From: Nautilus pompilius
Lineage: Eukaryota > Mollusca > Cephalopoda > Nautilida > Nautilidae
Assembly: GCA_018389105.1 (NCBI GenBank)
Contig: JACATO010000626.1
Coordinates: 806,001-870,000, forward strand
Direction: 5' to 3'
DNA length: 64,000 nucleotides
A program made the translations under genes and the position numbers. Shown piece after piece: positions 14,401-23,669 of the stretch. Numbering within the stretch: the first letter of the stretch is position 1; each line of letters begins with the position of its first letter. Below the pieces are notes generated by a model. It saw only the letters and a program-made list of their open reading frames with translations, made no database searches and was not told the origin of the DNA.

Positions 14401-14957
14401 CTATAAACATAGCAACAGTTCCTACCTACATTCCACCACATTTTTTATACTAAAAACGTGACCACTGCTTTTACATTACACCCGTCCTCTGATACTAAGA
14501 ACATGGCTACAGCTCTTACATTCCACCACACAGTTCGTAATATAAACTTGGCAACAGTTCCTACATTCCAGCACGTTTCTGATGCTAAATACGTGACAAC
14601 AGCTCTTACATTGCAGCTGTATTCTCGTACTAAGAACATGGCAACAGCTCTTTCTTTGAACCACGCTTCTGATACTAAAAACATGGCAACAGCTCTTGCA
14701 TTTCACTCGCTGCTGGTACTAAAAACATGTTCAAAGCTTGCATTCCACCTCACTGTTGGCACTAGAATCATGGCAACAGTTCGTACATTCCACCAGGCTT
14801 CTTATACTAAAAACATGACAACTGCTCTAACATTCCACCACGCTGCTGGTACTATAATCATAGCAACAGCTCTTACATTCCACCTTGATTTTGGTACTAA
14901 GAACATGGCAACAGCTCTTCCATTCCAGCTCGTTGCTATTACTAAAATATCAGATTT
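11490..14957 (+). repeat. Second monomer subfamily of the 45-bp array (FHH/FHL type)
   Basis: From about 11.5 kb to the array end, the TTCTATCACG core (residues FYH) gives way to TTCCACCAC or TTCCACCTCG (residues FHH or FHL). The spacer often reads GATACTAAAAACATGGTTAC or GTACTAGAAACATGGC. Earlier monomers rarely show this. The change is fairly abrupt, so the array is made of at least two separately homogenised subfamilies. Some of the cleanest open plus-frame stretches in the array lie here. Confidence 0.85.
13868..14684 (+). repeat. Duplicated nine-monomer (405-bp) block at the array's right end
   Basis: The segment beginning TGGCTACCACTCAGACTTTG at 13871 recurs at 14276 as TGGCTACCACTCCGACTTTC, exactly 405 bp (nine units) later. 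Both copies share a one-base-shortened spacer (GTTACTAAAACATGG). The pair 'CACAGTTGGTAATATAAACTTGG' like and 'CCGTCCTCTGATACTAAGAA' like monomers also recurs about 405-410 bp apart, with an extra local 90-bp duplication at about 14095-14230. The shared indel shows segmental duplication and not convergence. Confidence 0.8.
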
Positions 14958-15019
14958 ATAAATGTAATCTTTTCATAGAAACGTTTACTGATTAGTGAAC
15001 CATCACGAAAGTTGATAAT

Positions 15020-17575
15020 GAAAGTAGTGAATATCAAAGAGCAAGTTTGCTTTATTCACTTTCCAGTTTATAGAATAAATTGGAATCGTTGTTTACTTAG
15101 AGTGCGAAGATGAAGATGATATCAAAATCTGATTAGTGAAATTTGATGGAGACAGAATTCTACAGTACGATTCCTTCAGTCAGACAGATGAAACAGCTAA
15201 AGAAAATGTTTGATAGCCACGTTTCTGTGTTATGGATGTTAGTGTTCCTGTGCTGTTTTTTTTGAGCACGTGCACCACTCTTTGGTTGGGGACTGGATCA
15301 GATTCAAAGGGGAAATTCGAGAGCGAGAAACCTGTAAACTATTAATTGAAAGACTAACTCTATCTGGTTTGTATCGGCATCTGTGTTGCTAAGGAAGATT
15401 CAAGGAAGAAAATGAATGATATTTGCGAGAGAAAGGAAGTGAAACAAAAAGGATAGAGACCGCTCATTGTAGACTACCTGTTGAGCATGAAAAACATAAA
15501 GAAAGTGTCCTTACAGAATAAGAAATGTATGAAATGTCCCAGAATTGATCACTTTTCGCATATATCAGCAGAAAATGAATCTCAGAAAACTCATAGGGTA
15601 TCACTGAACTCTTCAGACTCAAAATGAGTCAAGAGAATTTGAATCCGAAGTGAAAATCTTATCTGTAGAAAAAGTATACTCAATCCATAATATGGCATAA
15701 AAGGACACGAATAGTCCTGTCTATGCGAAACTCTTTCACAATTACACTACAAATAGACTGTGGAGGAACAGTTTGTGTCATGCCCAAAATATGTTGAAAA
15801 GAAAAACCCAGAGCCCTCCAAGGTTGTGCTAAAATGTATGACTAAACCAAAAGTCGCATCCTGGGCAAAGTGTTTATGAAGATGAGAAATTTGGCAAGTG
15901 GAGGAATATACACCATTAATTTCCAAGTGGCAGAAGGTGATCCCAAGCCTCTACTGTCAAGCTCGTGAATAAACTATGTAACTTCAAACAGGTGCAGTTT
16001 GATTGAAAACGCACGAATCTATCCGCCAGGTGTGAACAGATGTAAAGATATTTTCAAATCTAGTGAAATGGGCAGCTTTGAAATAGTACGCACTCTTTTG
16101 TGACAATCTAGCTCGATATCACGCTAACCCTTCCAAAAAGCATACTTCAATGAAATGACTAACAGAGGCATCATAGCGAAAGTAGACATGCCAAACCCAT
16201 GGGTGTCTCAGATATCAATTCAAAAAAGAAGAGAAAGTCACTCAGAGTCTGTCTAGATCCAAGGAACTTGAATAAAATACTTGTGCATGAGAGATATCTA
16301 CTATCTACCCTAGAAGTCCTGCCGAGACTGGAAAAGCCTCGAGTGTTCTCCAAGGTTGACATGACGTCAGGATAATAGCTCTGTGTCCCAGATAAAGAAT
16401 TTAGCTACCTCACCAACTTCGTGGCACTATTTAGTAGATACCGATAACTTGGGCTTCCGTTTGGGCTGAATGTAGCTTCAGAAATATTTCAGAGAAAATT
16501 CCTAGAAGCATTCAAGGGTCTAAAGGGGTTTAAAGTCCGCCACTGATGATGGGATAATCCAGGGTGTGGACGAACCTGCCAAAAATATATTCAGCTTAAA
16601 CCTAAAGAAATCTGTTTTCATGGTATCTCGGTTAGAATTTGATGGCCAGGAGGAGTTAACGCTTGCTCCAAAGAAAATCGAAGCAGTGACCAAGAGCCCA
16701 GAGATTATAATGAGGTACAGAGTCTACAGGGGACAGTAGAATATTTATCAGAATTCCTGCCTAATCCATCAGCGGAACTAGGATACTGTGGTTCTGACTG
16801 TGTGACCAGCCAGAATACTACCATCGCGATCGCTGACACTAGTAGAGATAGAGAAAACAACATTCGCAGTGGCTTTTACACTTACGATAGAACCTCTCAG
16901 ATCACAAGCTACTGGAATCGATTCAACATAAGCCACTGTACAAAGTCCATAGAAGACCCCAGAAACTTCTACTTCGATGGCTGGCATACGACACTGGGAT
17001 ATTCTGCAAGAAAGGTACTAAAATGTGTAACTCCGACACGGTGTCCAGAGCAGTTCCAGGTGACCTAAAGACAGAAGAAAAAAGGAAAATGAGCAAGTGT
17101 CAGCTGTGCAACATTTTCAGATCTTAGATAAAACAATTCAACTGTTGAAATCGCACGCAGAAGCTGAAAAATACCTACAAACATTAAAGAATCAGTAGAA
17201 AAATTTCTCAGTAAAATGGGGCCATATTTCTCCATACATTTCATGAATGCAATGTGTTAGATTCCTTCATATTCCGAGATGAATGCATCCTGGTGACCAG
17301 AACTCTACATCCTAAACTCAGGCCTACCACAAAAATTACATCTGGGTGTCGATATTTACTACCAGAAATAATAAAAAAAGAAAAGTGCACGAGGTGTAGA
17401 CAGAGAGACCTCAGCTGTGGCACGACCTCTCCATCAGACCGATTTAAATGCCAGCAGAACACACGGACTATACGACCGCCAAGCCAGTTACCTTATTTCT
17501 ACTACTTTTGTTTGTTATTTGATTATCTGAATGTCATAGTCTTAATGGAAAAATCAGATGTAAGTGAATACTGAG
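15020..17575 (+). mobile_element. Decayed Ty3/Gypsy LTR retrotransposon relic
   Basis: Starting some 60 bp after the satellite ends, plus-strand fragments in shifting frames match Gypsy pol order: a reverse transcriptase core at about 16190-16540, a connection/RNase H-like stretch around 16590-16760, and what looks like the start of the integrase zinc-binding region near 17250-17340 (VLDSFIFRDECILVTRTL). Many stops and frameshifts are present, so it cannot encode protein. I could not find LTRs or a primer-binding site with confidence. Region 15020-16150 is presumably gag/protease-derived but is not recognisable. Confidence 0.7.
16190..16705 (+). pseudogene. Gypsy reverse transcriptase pseudogene
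   Basis: Reading across frames, 16200-16372 gives the fingers/palm signature with VCLDPRNLNKILVHERY and then RVFSKVDMTSG. The VDM aspartate of RT motif A is present. At 16449-16530 the motif LGLPFGLNVASEIFQRKFL is clear, which is the diagnostic Gypsy 'LPFGL-A---FQ' block. The usual YxDD box should lie near 16535-16560, but the sequence there is frameshifted and I cannot read an intact version. Around 16600-16700 comes the typical post-palm stretch (SLNLKKSVFMVSRLEFDGQ). Internal stops include TAATAG at about 16372. Family assignment is firm. Activity is excluded. Confidence 0.8.
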
Positions 17576-20500
17576 TTAGTCTGAAAGTAACAATTTCTCA
17601 CGCTTTTCTTGAACCTCTTTGTTTTAAAGGAAAAACGACGTTTCCATTTCTCTTCAATCTGTAGCTAAAATGGCGTAAGTTCGCGTGCACAAAAATAAAC
17701 CGATTCTCCACAGGATCAGTCCTTATCATGGCGTTTAGCAGTAGTATTAACAGAAGTGCAACCCTGGCCTACGCTAAGATTAGATGCCATGTGACAATAA
17801 ATTGTTTCGGAAAAGTAATCCCTCCAGCAAGTTCTGTGGCCGTCAAATGTCGTATCTGTCGTTGTTGTGACATCTTCTTTCAAGCAGATTTCAGATGCGA
17901 CCGATTTGGAAACAGAGCCCCTTTTTTTCATTTCAAAAGAGCAGCAAGCAGCGGTTTGGTATTTGTGTATCTCAAATCTTGAACTTACTGGAAAATATTT
18001 GGTCGGACTAAAAGTTAGGATTCAAAAAAGAGGAGGTTATGGTTTGGGACCGAAAATAAATTTAAATAGTATTACATCTAGTATTCGTTGACAATAGTTT
18101 GATTAATAGTGAATTTTCACTAGTATAATTAGGAATAGTTTAGAATCATTACTACAAGTACGCAAAGCCGACGAGTGTCATGGAGAATGCATCGCTGTAT
18201 ATAATATTAGAAGGAACATCATATTAAAACAGTAAGATATTGTGATATTAAAGGCCTTTCTGCGAAACTAAACCTAAATAAAACAATAGGGCGCAGCTTA
18301 TTATGATTGAAAACTTCGTGGAATTTCAAATAAACCAAAATTTGACATAAACAATTACTGTGTTTACTACAACTACAAGACGCTTGTATAGAGTAGTTCA
18401 TGCTGTTAATAAATATGACCAAACAATAATGCACTTATTAATTTAGAGTATTTCAAAACTTTCTTGTTATACTAATGTCTAACGATGCTTCTCCTGCAGA
18501 GAGGACTTTATGTCGAACACTGATACCTTTGTTCTGTTGGAGTACTTTATGACGTTAACGCTAATAGATTTTTACTGCTAGAATGAAATTTATCTGAAAC
18601 ACATTATTTTTCAATTAAACAATGTGCACAACTTTAACTTTTATTCACGAAATTCTATTATAAAACAAGTTTAATTTTTTGAAAAGTGATTATTTCTTCA
18701 CAATATGCAAATATACATGAAGCATAAGTAATCTTTCATTACACAATGCATTTTTTCTGCAATAGATATTCAGTAATATTTTATTTTTTTAAATTTACTA
18801 TTCATTTTCAACCACAAAGTTTACCATTATAGAATTAGCAAAAGAATAAATGAAAATAGCCAAACTACAGGGATTGATCCTGACACACTTCATAAAAAAA
18901 CATTTCTCCATGCTGTCGTTGTTTGTTGCTTATCCAAAAATTGTGGACATCAGTTCATATAGTCTCTCTAAAAGACTAGGTTATTTATGGAAAATGTCAC
19001 GACTTTGATGCTATTCAAACTTTAGGAATTTGTTCTTCGAAAATAAGAGATTGGGACAGATTATTATCACAGTAGGGAAAAGAGCAAATAGGGATTATTT
19101 TTCAATCAGAAAATTGTAGCCATGCTGTGTAGTCGGCCCTCAGAACACAAAGTGGAGTGACAGAGTTTCATCAAGTATGAGGTAAAACTGTTGCTTCTGT
19201 CTGCAGGGTGACCTTTATTCTACTTATTTATTGCATAGGCTATCAGATCTGCTGGAACATTTCTTCTAGTCTGGTCTGTCTTGGTGCCCTAATTTGTAAG
19301 ATTCTAACAGAATTCACCAGAACTTGGACCAGTATGGGGTTGCCAGAAGCTGCTGCTGGATACTGTCCGTGACATGGCAATTCTCTGTGTGCCGTTAATC
19401 AAACGAAATGCTGCTTTGCTGTGACAGAAAATGATGGCACAAAGAAGAAAAATGATAGAGAAGAGGAGAAACCTAATGAAAATAATAAACGTAAACTATG
19501 GAATAAACAATTTGTCAGTGGAAAACATAAAAGTACAGGAATGAAGTTAGGCCATTAGATGAATGTAGGTTAAAATAATGGGGAAGCACTCAGGAAGTCC
19601 AGCCATGCAATTTATTATTGTTTACTGATGTTATTTTCTGAGACATTTCAGGTAAAATAACATTTGTGAAAGAGTCACAAACCAGCAGGTAACACAAAAT
19701 GTGGAGTATAAAGTGGATATTTGGATCATACAAAAGTTAAGTTGACAAATTAGTAAGGATTAAGACGATTGCTAAAAACCTACCTGACATAAGATGATGA
19801 GCTAAAAGCTACATTAAAAAATATCCTATCGTATTTGAAATGAAAACAGTGAACAAGTTATTATAACCCTGACTTTTTAAAACTTTGGCATGAACCTTAT
19901 AAGATATGCACTGAATTAAATATCTTTTATAAAGCTTTTAAAAGTACAGGGGAGCTTCTGGAAGGCTACAACAGCAATCTTTGTGCGAGCATGGAAAAAG
20001 TTAAAGAAATTATAAGATATTTTTTTGAATAAGTAAATATTTTTGTTTATTTACTAATGAATTTTAAAATTTTTAATATGTATTATATCTTTAGCATTAT
20101 TTTTAAAAAATAAAACATGATGATGATGGATTTATGATTTATTGAACACTGAGGCTATAAAATGTTTAAAGTAGTTAAATGAGCACCAATGTAATTTTAT
20201 GCTACCATAGAAACCAAAATCCATACTAAAGTTCCAGATGAGTCAAATAACACGAGTTGCTTTTAAAAAGAATCTTGTATATGTTCTGGATTAGTAAGTA
20301 TTTAATGCATCTCATACAGCTTATCTAACCATGAGTTCAAATCCAAAAAAAGTTTTGTAAGGCTGAATAGAATTACTTTCCAACTTATAGTTTCCAGTTT
20401 ATATATAAGGTTTCTAAGAAAAAAAGAACAAATTGTTTTCCTTAGGCATGAAAAAAACATTTTGCTTATTCATCCCATAAATTATATGCCCAAATCTGAT

Positions 20501-20803
20501 CAGAGTTTGTTTCAGCACGTGTTTCTTTTAAGGATTAAATTGCCAGTTATGAAGGAATTGTATATACTAGGGATATTCAAATAAAAACTGGCTGAAATAC
20601 CATCACTGCAATCATGATTAGATGGGGTTCATTTGAATGTCCTTAGTAGTTTATAAAACTCAATATCAAATCTGCGGTTTCATGTAGTGAGAAAGATAAT
20701 CCAATGTAAATATGATATAATTTATTTCCCCATCTGTCTGGGCACGACGATCTAGTTTTATTTTCAATTTGTTTCTTTTCTTTATTGTTCATTTATTTAC
20801 ATA
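17576..20803. other. AT-rich sequence, no gene recognised
   Basis: This stretch separates the Gypsy relic from the mariner. The first 500 bp or so is less AT-rich and could include the relic's 3' end, but no LTR pair is visible. Short open frames (for example 17728-17982) match nothing I recognise and have no codon pattern of interest. The rest is AT-rich with homopolymer runs. Confidence 0.6.
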
Positions 20804-20805
20804 TA

Positions 20806-21899
20806 CGAAGGTAAGTAAAAAATTATCCGCACTTTCGCCATAACAGATCTTTAGGTTTGTCACGCGTGCTTATAGGTGGTACCATTGTGGTCACGTGATC
20901 GAAGGTTCTTGCTGCCGCTCCGCTAGCAGTGTGCACCAAGGAGGAACAAAGAGCATGATCCGATTTCTCTGGTCCGAAGGTGTGTCAGGGGCTGGAATTC
21001 ATCGGAGGCTTTTAGCACCATACGGCGACAGTGCACGTAGAAGTGTGTACGAGTGGATCGAGAAGTTTAAAAGTGGCGGGGCAAGAGTGACGCCCGTCGC
21101 CCTCCACCACCACTGACGAGAAGATCCAGCAAGCTCGGGAGATGGTAATGGCGAACCGGCGCGTTGTCATCGATGAGGTAGCACGTTCTCGGCAGGTTAG
21201 TCATGGTTCTGCCCCCCAAATCATCCACGAGGAGCTGGGCTTCCCTAAAGTCTGCGCGAGATGGGTGCCAAGAGAGCTTACCGCAGAGCACAAGCGCCAA
21301 CGTGTTGAGGTCCGCCGACGGTTACTCGGCCGCTGCAGCAACGAAGGCGGAGGATGTTTGAGCACAGGAGATGAAACGTGGGTCCATCGCCATGGGCCAG
21401 AATCCAAAAGACAGAGCATGAGACATCCCTGGCTCGCCAAGACCCAATTTTTGGGACTCCAAAGGGCCTATACCGGAAGACTACCTGGAAAAGGGGGTAC
21501 GATCACCAGTGCAAGATACAGCGCCGTGCTGGCCAACAACCCGAAGCCTATTGTCGGAGAAGGTTTTGTTGTTGCACGACAATGCACGCCCACATACGGC
21601 CGGCCAGACCGTTTAAACCATTAACCATTTGGGTTTTGAGGTGGTGGAACACCCCGCCTGCAGCCTTCCGACTATCATCTCTCTGGACCGCTCACGGATG
21701 CTTTATAAAGAAGTGCATAAATGGTTGCGCGACCAACCGAAAACCTTCTTCTTGGAGGGAATACGCAGGCTGGGGACCGCTGGACCAAGTGCATCGAAAG
21801 GAAGCAGACTGTAGAAAAATGACGAACTTATTTAACCCCTGCTTTTGTGTAAATAAATTGAAAAAAACGAGAGTGCGGATAATTTTTTACTTTCCCTCG
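20806..21899 (+). mobile_element. mariner-family DNA transposon, full length, inactive
   Basis: The element is 1094 bp and flanked by TA on both sides (20804-20805 and 21900-21901), the target duplication of Tc1/mariner elements. Its left end reads CGAAGGTAAGTAAAAAATTA and the right end is the inverted copy, with about three mismatches over roughly 30 bp continuing into TCCGCACT. Between the TIRs is a single transposase gene broken by frameshifts. Base composition is clearly more GC-rich than the AT-rich flanks. Length and TIR structure match ordinary mariner elements (about 1.3 kb) with some internal loss. Confidence 0.93.
20895..21880 (+). pseudogene. mariner transposase (DD34D) pseudogene
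   Basis: The plus-strand product is spread over three frames. The N-terminal helix-turn-helix part lies at about 20955-21090 (MIRFLWSEGVSGAGIHRRLL, then YEWIEKFKSGG). After a frameshift near 21090 the linker region runs 21110-21320 with VSHGSAPQIIHEELGF and KVCARWVPR. The catalytic domain follows. The first Asp sits in GDETWVH (21370-21390), the second in LLHDNARPHTAG (about 21570-21603), and the third in PSDYHL (about 21668-21690), all as in DD34D mariners. The C-terminal KWLRDQPKTFFLEGIRRL is at 21720-21775 with a further shift before the WTKCIE-like tail. At least three frameshifts prevent a functional protein. The three catalytic aspartates are still encoded locally. Confidence 0.9.
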
Positions 21900-21934
21900 T
21901 ACATACATACAAACATGTGTATGTATGCACATTA

Positions 21935-23669
21935 CCCTGGTCAACAAAATTAAATGTATTATACTCATTATGAATGCAAACCAACTTTTTAGACTAATTT
22001 TTCATGCTGATTTCAGAATTTCACTCCATTTGTATGCAGCACGTATCAGTTTTTCAGTAGATACATGCAAATATTTACATATTTGTATATATGAAATCAT
22101 TAACGTAGTAAATAAGGACATATTATTTTTAGAAAGTAAATGAGTTTATTGAGTTAAAAATCATCACTAGCATTCTACAAAGAGTGAATACACAAAAAAT
22201 GGGTCAGACAAAGTTAGAACAACAGAGTTAGAAACATTGTGATTTGGATTTCCTGTGGTGTTCCTGATCTGGTTGATCACGGTAAAGTGTCCAGCAGTAG
22301 TCAGCCAGCATATTGTCATTCCAGAAGCCTTGGTACCGTTTCTCCACAGCACCAATGTCCTGGTGAAATCTTTCACCATGTTCATCAGACACTGCTCCAA
22401 GGTTATCTGCGAAGAAATCCAGATGGGGGTCCAAGAAGTGAACTTTCAGTGACATGCGACAACCCATTGCTGAGTAACATTTCAGAAGATTCTTGATGCC
22501 ATCCTTGTAGTCCATTGCCTTCTTGTTGCCCAAGAAATTCTCACAGATCCAATTGAAAGCATTCCAGGCAGGCAGTTCCAGTTCATCCAGTGTTGTCTTG
22601 AAGTTGACATCTTTGAGTACTTCTCTAATTTGGCGTCTGACAAAGATACCCCCTTTCAACTTCGCCTGTGTGATTTTGGGAAACTTTTCTACAATATACT
22701 CAAACCCTCTGGCATTTCTCTTCCCTAGTGTCTTTACAAACTGTTTCATCAGTCCAAGCTTTATGTGCAAAGGAGGCAATAGGACATTACATGGATCTAC
22801 AAGAGGTGTATTCTTGACGCTAGACAGTCCTGGCTGGTATGATGTTCTTGTCTGCCAGTTTGATGGTTTGATTCCGAGTAATGTCTGTCAGTTGCCCGAC
22901 TATCCCATAGACACAATAAACAACAGTATTTTGTGAAACCTGACTGCATTCCCATTAACATTCAAATGACTTTTAAATCTCCACATATTTTCCATGAGTA
23001 TCTTTCATAGGCAATGGCATGAAGTAAAAGTTCCATATTCTCATATGATTCATGAAGATGAACGAAGTGTGCAATAGGAATGGAGGACTTCAAATTACCA
23101 TTATGGAGAAGTACAGCTTTTTAAAAAAACATCTATAGCTTATAAATCTTCTTGATCTCTGGTGTTTTGTACGTGTTTGAGCTTTCACAATAAATTGTCC
23201 ACAGACATAACAAAACACACCAGGAGGATTTCTACACTGTCTTGACATTGCTAACACTGTAAAACAAGTAAGGAAATAGATACAAACGGTTATACTTATA
23301 TTGAATTTGAGATGATGAAATATTTCATCAGACCAATTATGACTGGACAATTTGAGATGTTGAAACACCTATTCCATCAGACAAAACTTGATTGGTTAAT
23401 TTAAGATGATGAAATACTGCATCTGAACTATGCAGCAATGAATAATGTAGTTTATTTTAAAGGTATGTTTCCATGATGTAAATGAAATACATGCATACAC
23501 GTCGTTAATTGGAATTTCTATGTAATGCATGAGCTAAAACCAAAAAACTTTCCCATCTTGAAAACTGTATGTGATGTCAAAAAACTAATTGTATATTTTA
23601 AATCAGCATTAAAAACTACACTAAGTACACCTTGACATATGCTTCATGAAAAACACTTGTTGACCAGTG
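21935..23669 (-). mobile_element. TIR element of unnamed family, copy 1
   Basis: The element starts CCCTGGTCAACAAAATTAAA at 21935, 35 bp after the mariner. It ends with the inverted TIR TTGTTGACCAGTG at 23669, so the shared TIR is about 13 bp. The flanks give a possible 4-bp ATTA duplication. The whole sequence aligns with 60962-62823 over nearly its full length at high identity, which fixes both ends as repeat boundaries. Relative to copy 2 it lacks about 180 bp corresponding to 62111-62290 and keeps about 20 bp (near 22775-22805) that copy 2 lost. It carries one minus-strand gene. I recognise the protein family from many invertebrate genomes but cannot name the superfamily. Confidence 0.85.
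22228..23248 (-). pseudogene. Transposase-like protein of unnamed invertebrate family, copy 1, broken
   Basis: The minus-strand start is at 23248 (MSRQCRNPPGVFCYVCGQF), giving a CxxC knuckle within the first 17 residues. The frame is then lost at the internal deletion near 23115-23130. The C-terminal 183 residues (22228-22779) are continuous and contain LPPLHIKLGLMKQF, NARGFEYIVEKFP, CRMSLKVHFLDPHLDFF, VSDEHGERFHQD and MLADYCWTLYRD. These blocks are highly conserved in the family as I know it. The intact-looking C-terminal half suggests fairly recent activity. The DEHGERFH and HFLDPHLD acidic/His motifs may be catalytic in an RNase H-like fold, but that is inference. Confidence 0.8.

Larger units (their letters stand above)
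1..14957 (+). repeat. Giant 45-bp tandem repeat array (15-codon period)
   Basis: About 330 head-to-tail copies of a 45-bp unit run from the window edge, so the true left end is not seen. In one plus frame the unit reads MATALTFYHAAGTKN. A second plus frame reads approximately WQQLLHSITLLVLKT, and one minus frame reads approximately VIECKSCCHVFSTNS. The third plus frame is usually closed by a TAA. Monomers differ by many substitutions and by 1-2 bp indels, so no frame stays open for more than about 170 residues. The longest plus-frame stretches are 10771-11277, 12994-13470 and 14458-14961. Open frames on both strands are what a stop-poor 45-bp unit gives automatically, so they do not show coding. 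I read this as a minisatellite or satellite. A decayed gene for a giant repeat protein is the alternative. It ends abruptly at about 14957. Confidence 0.95.

Noticed and set aside
1-14957. Calling each open frame in the 45-bp array a gene
   Set aside because: Frames are open on both strands because the repeat unit lacks stops. They end at random indels and have no consistent start, splice or codon signal.
1-14957. CRISPR array
   Set aside because: There are no unique spacers between repeats. Every 45-bp unit is a variant of the same sequence, and the context is eukaryotic.
20895-23669. Mariner and the unnamed element as one composite transposon
   Set aside because: Each has its own TIRs, and the mariner has its own TA duplication. 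The second element's other copy at 60962 has no mariner beside it.
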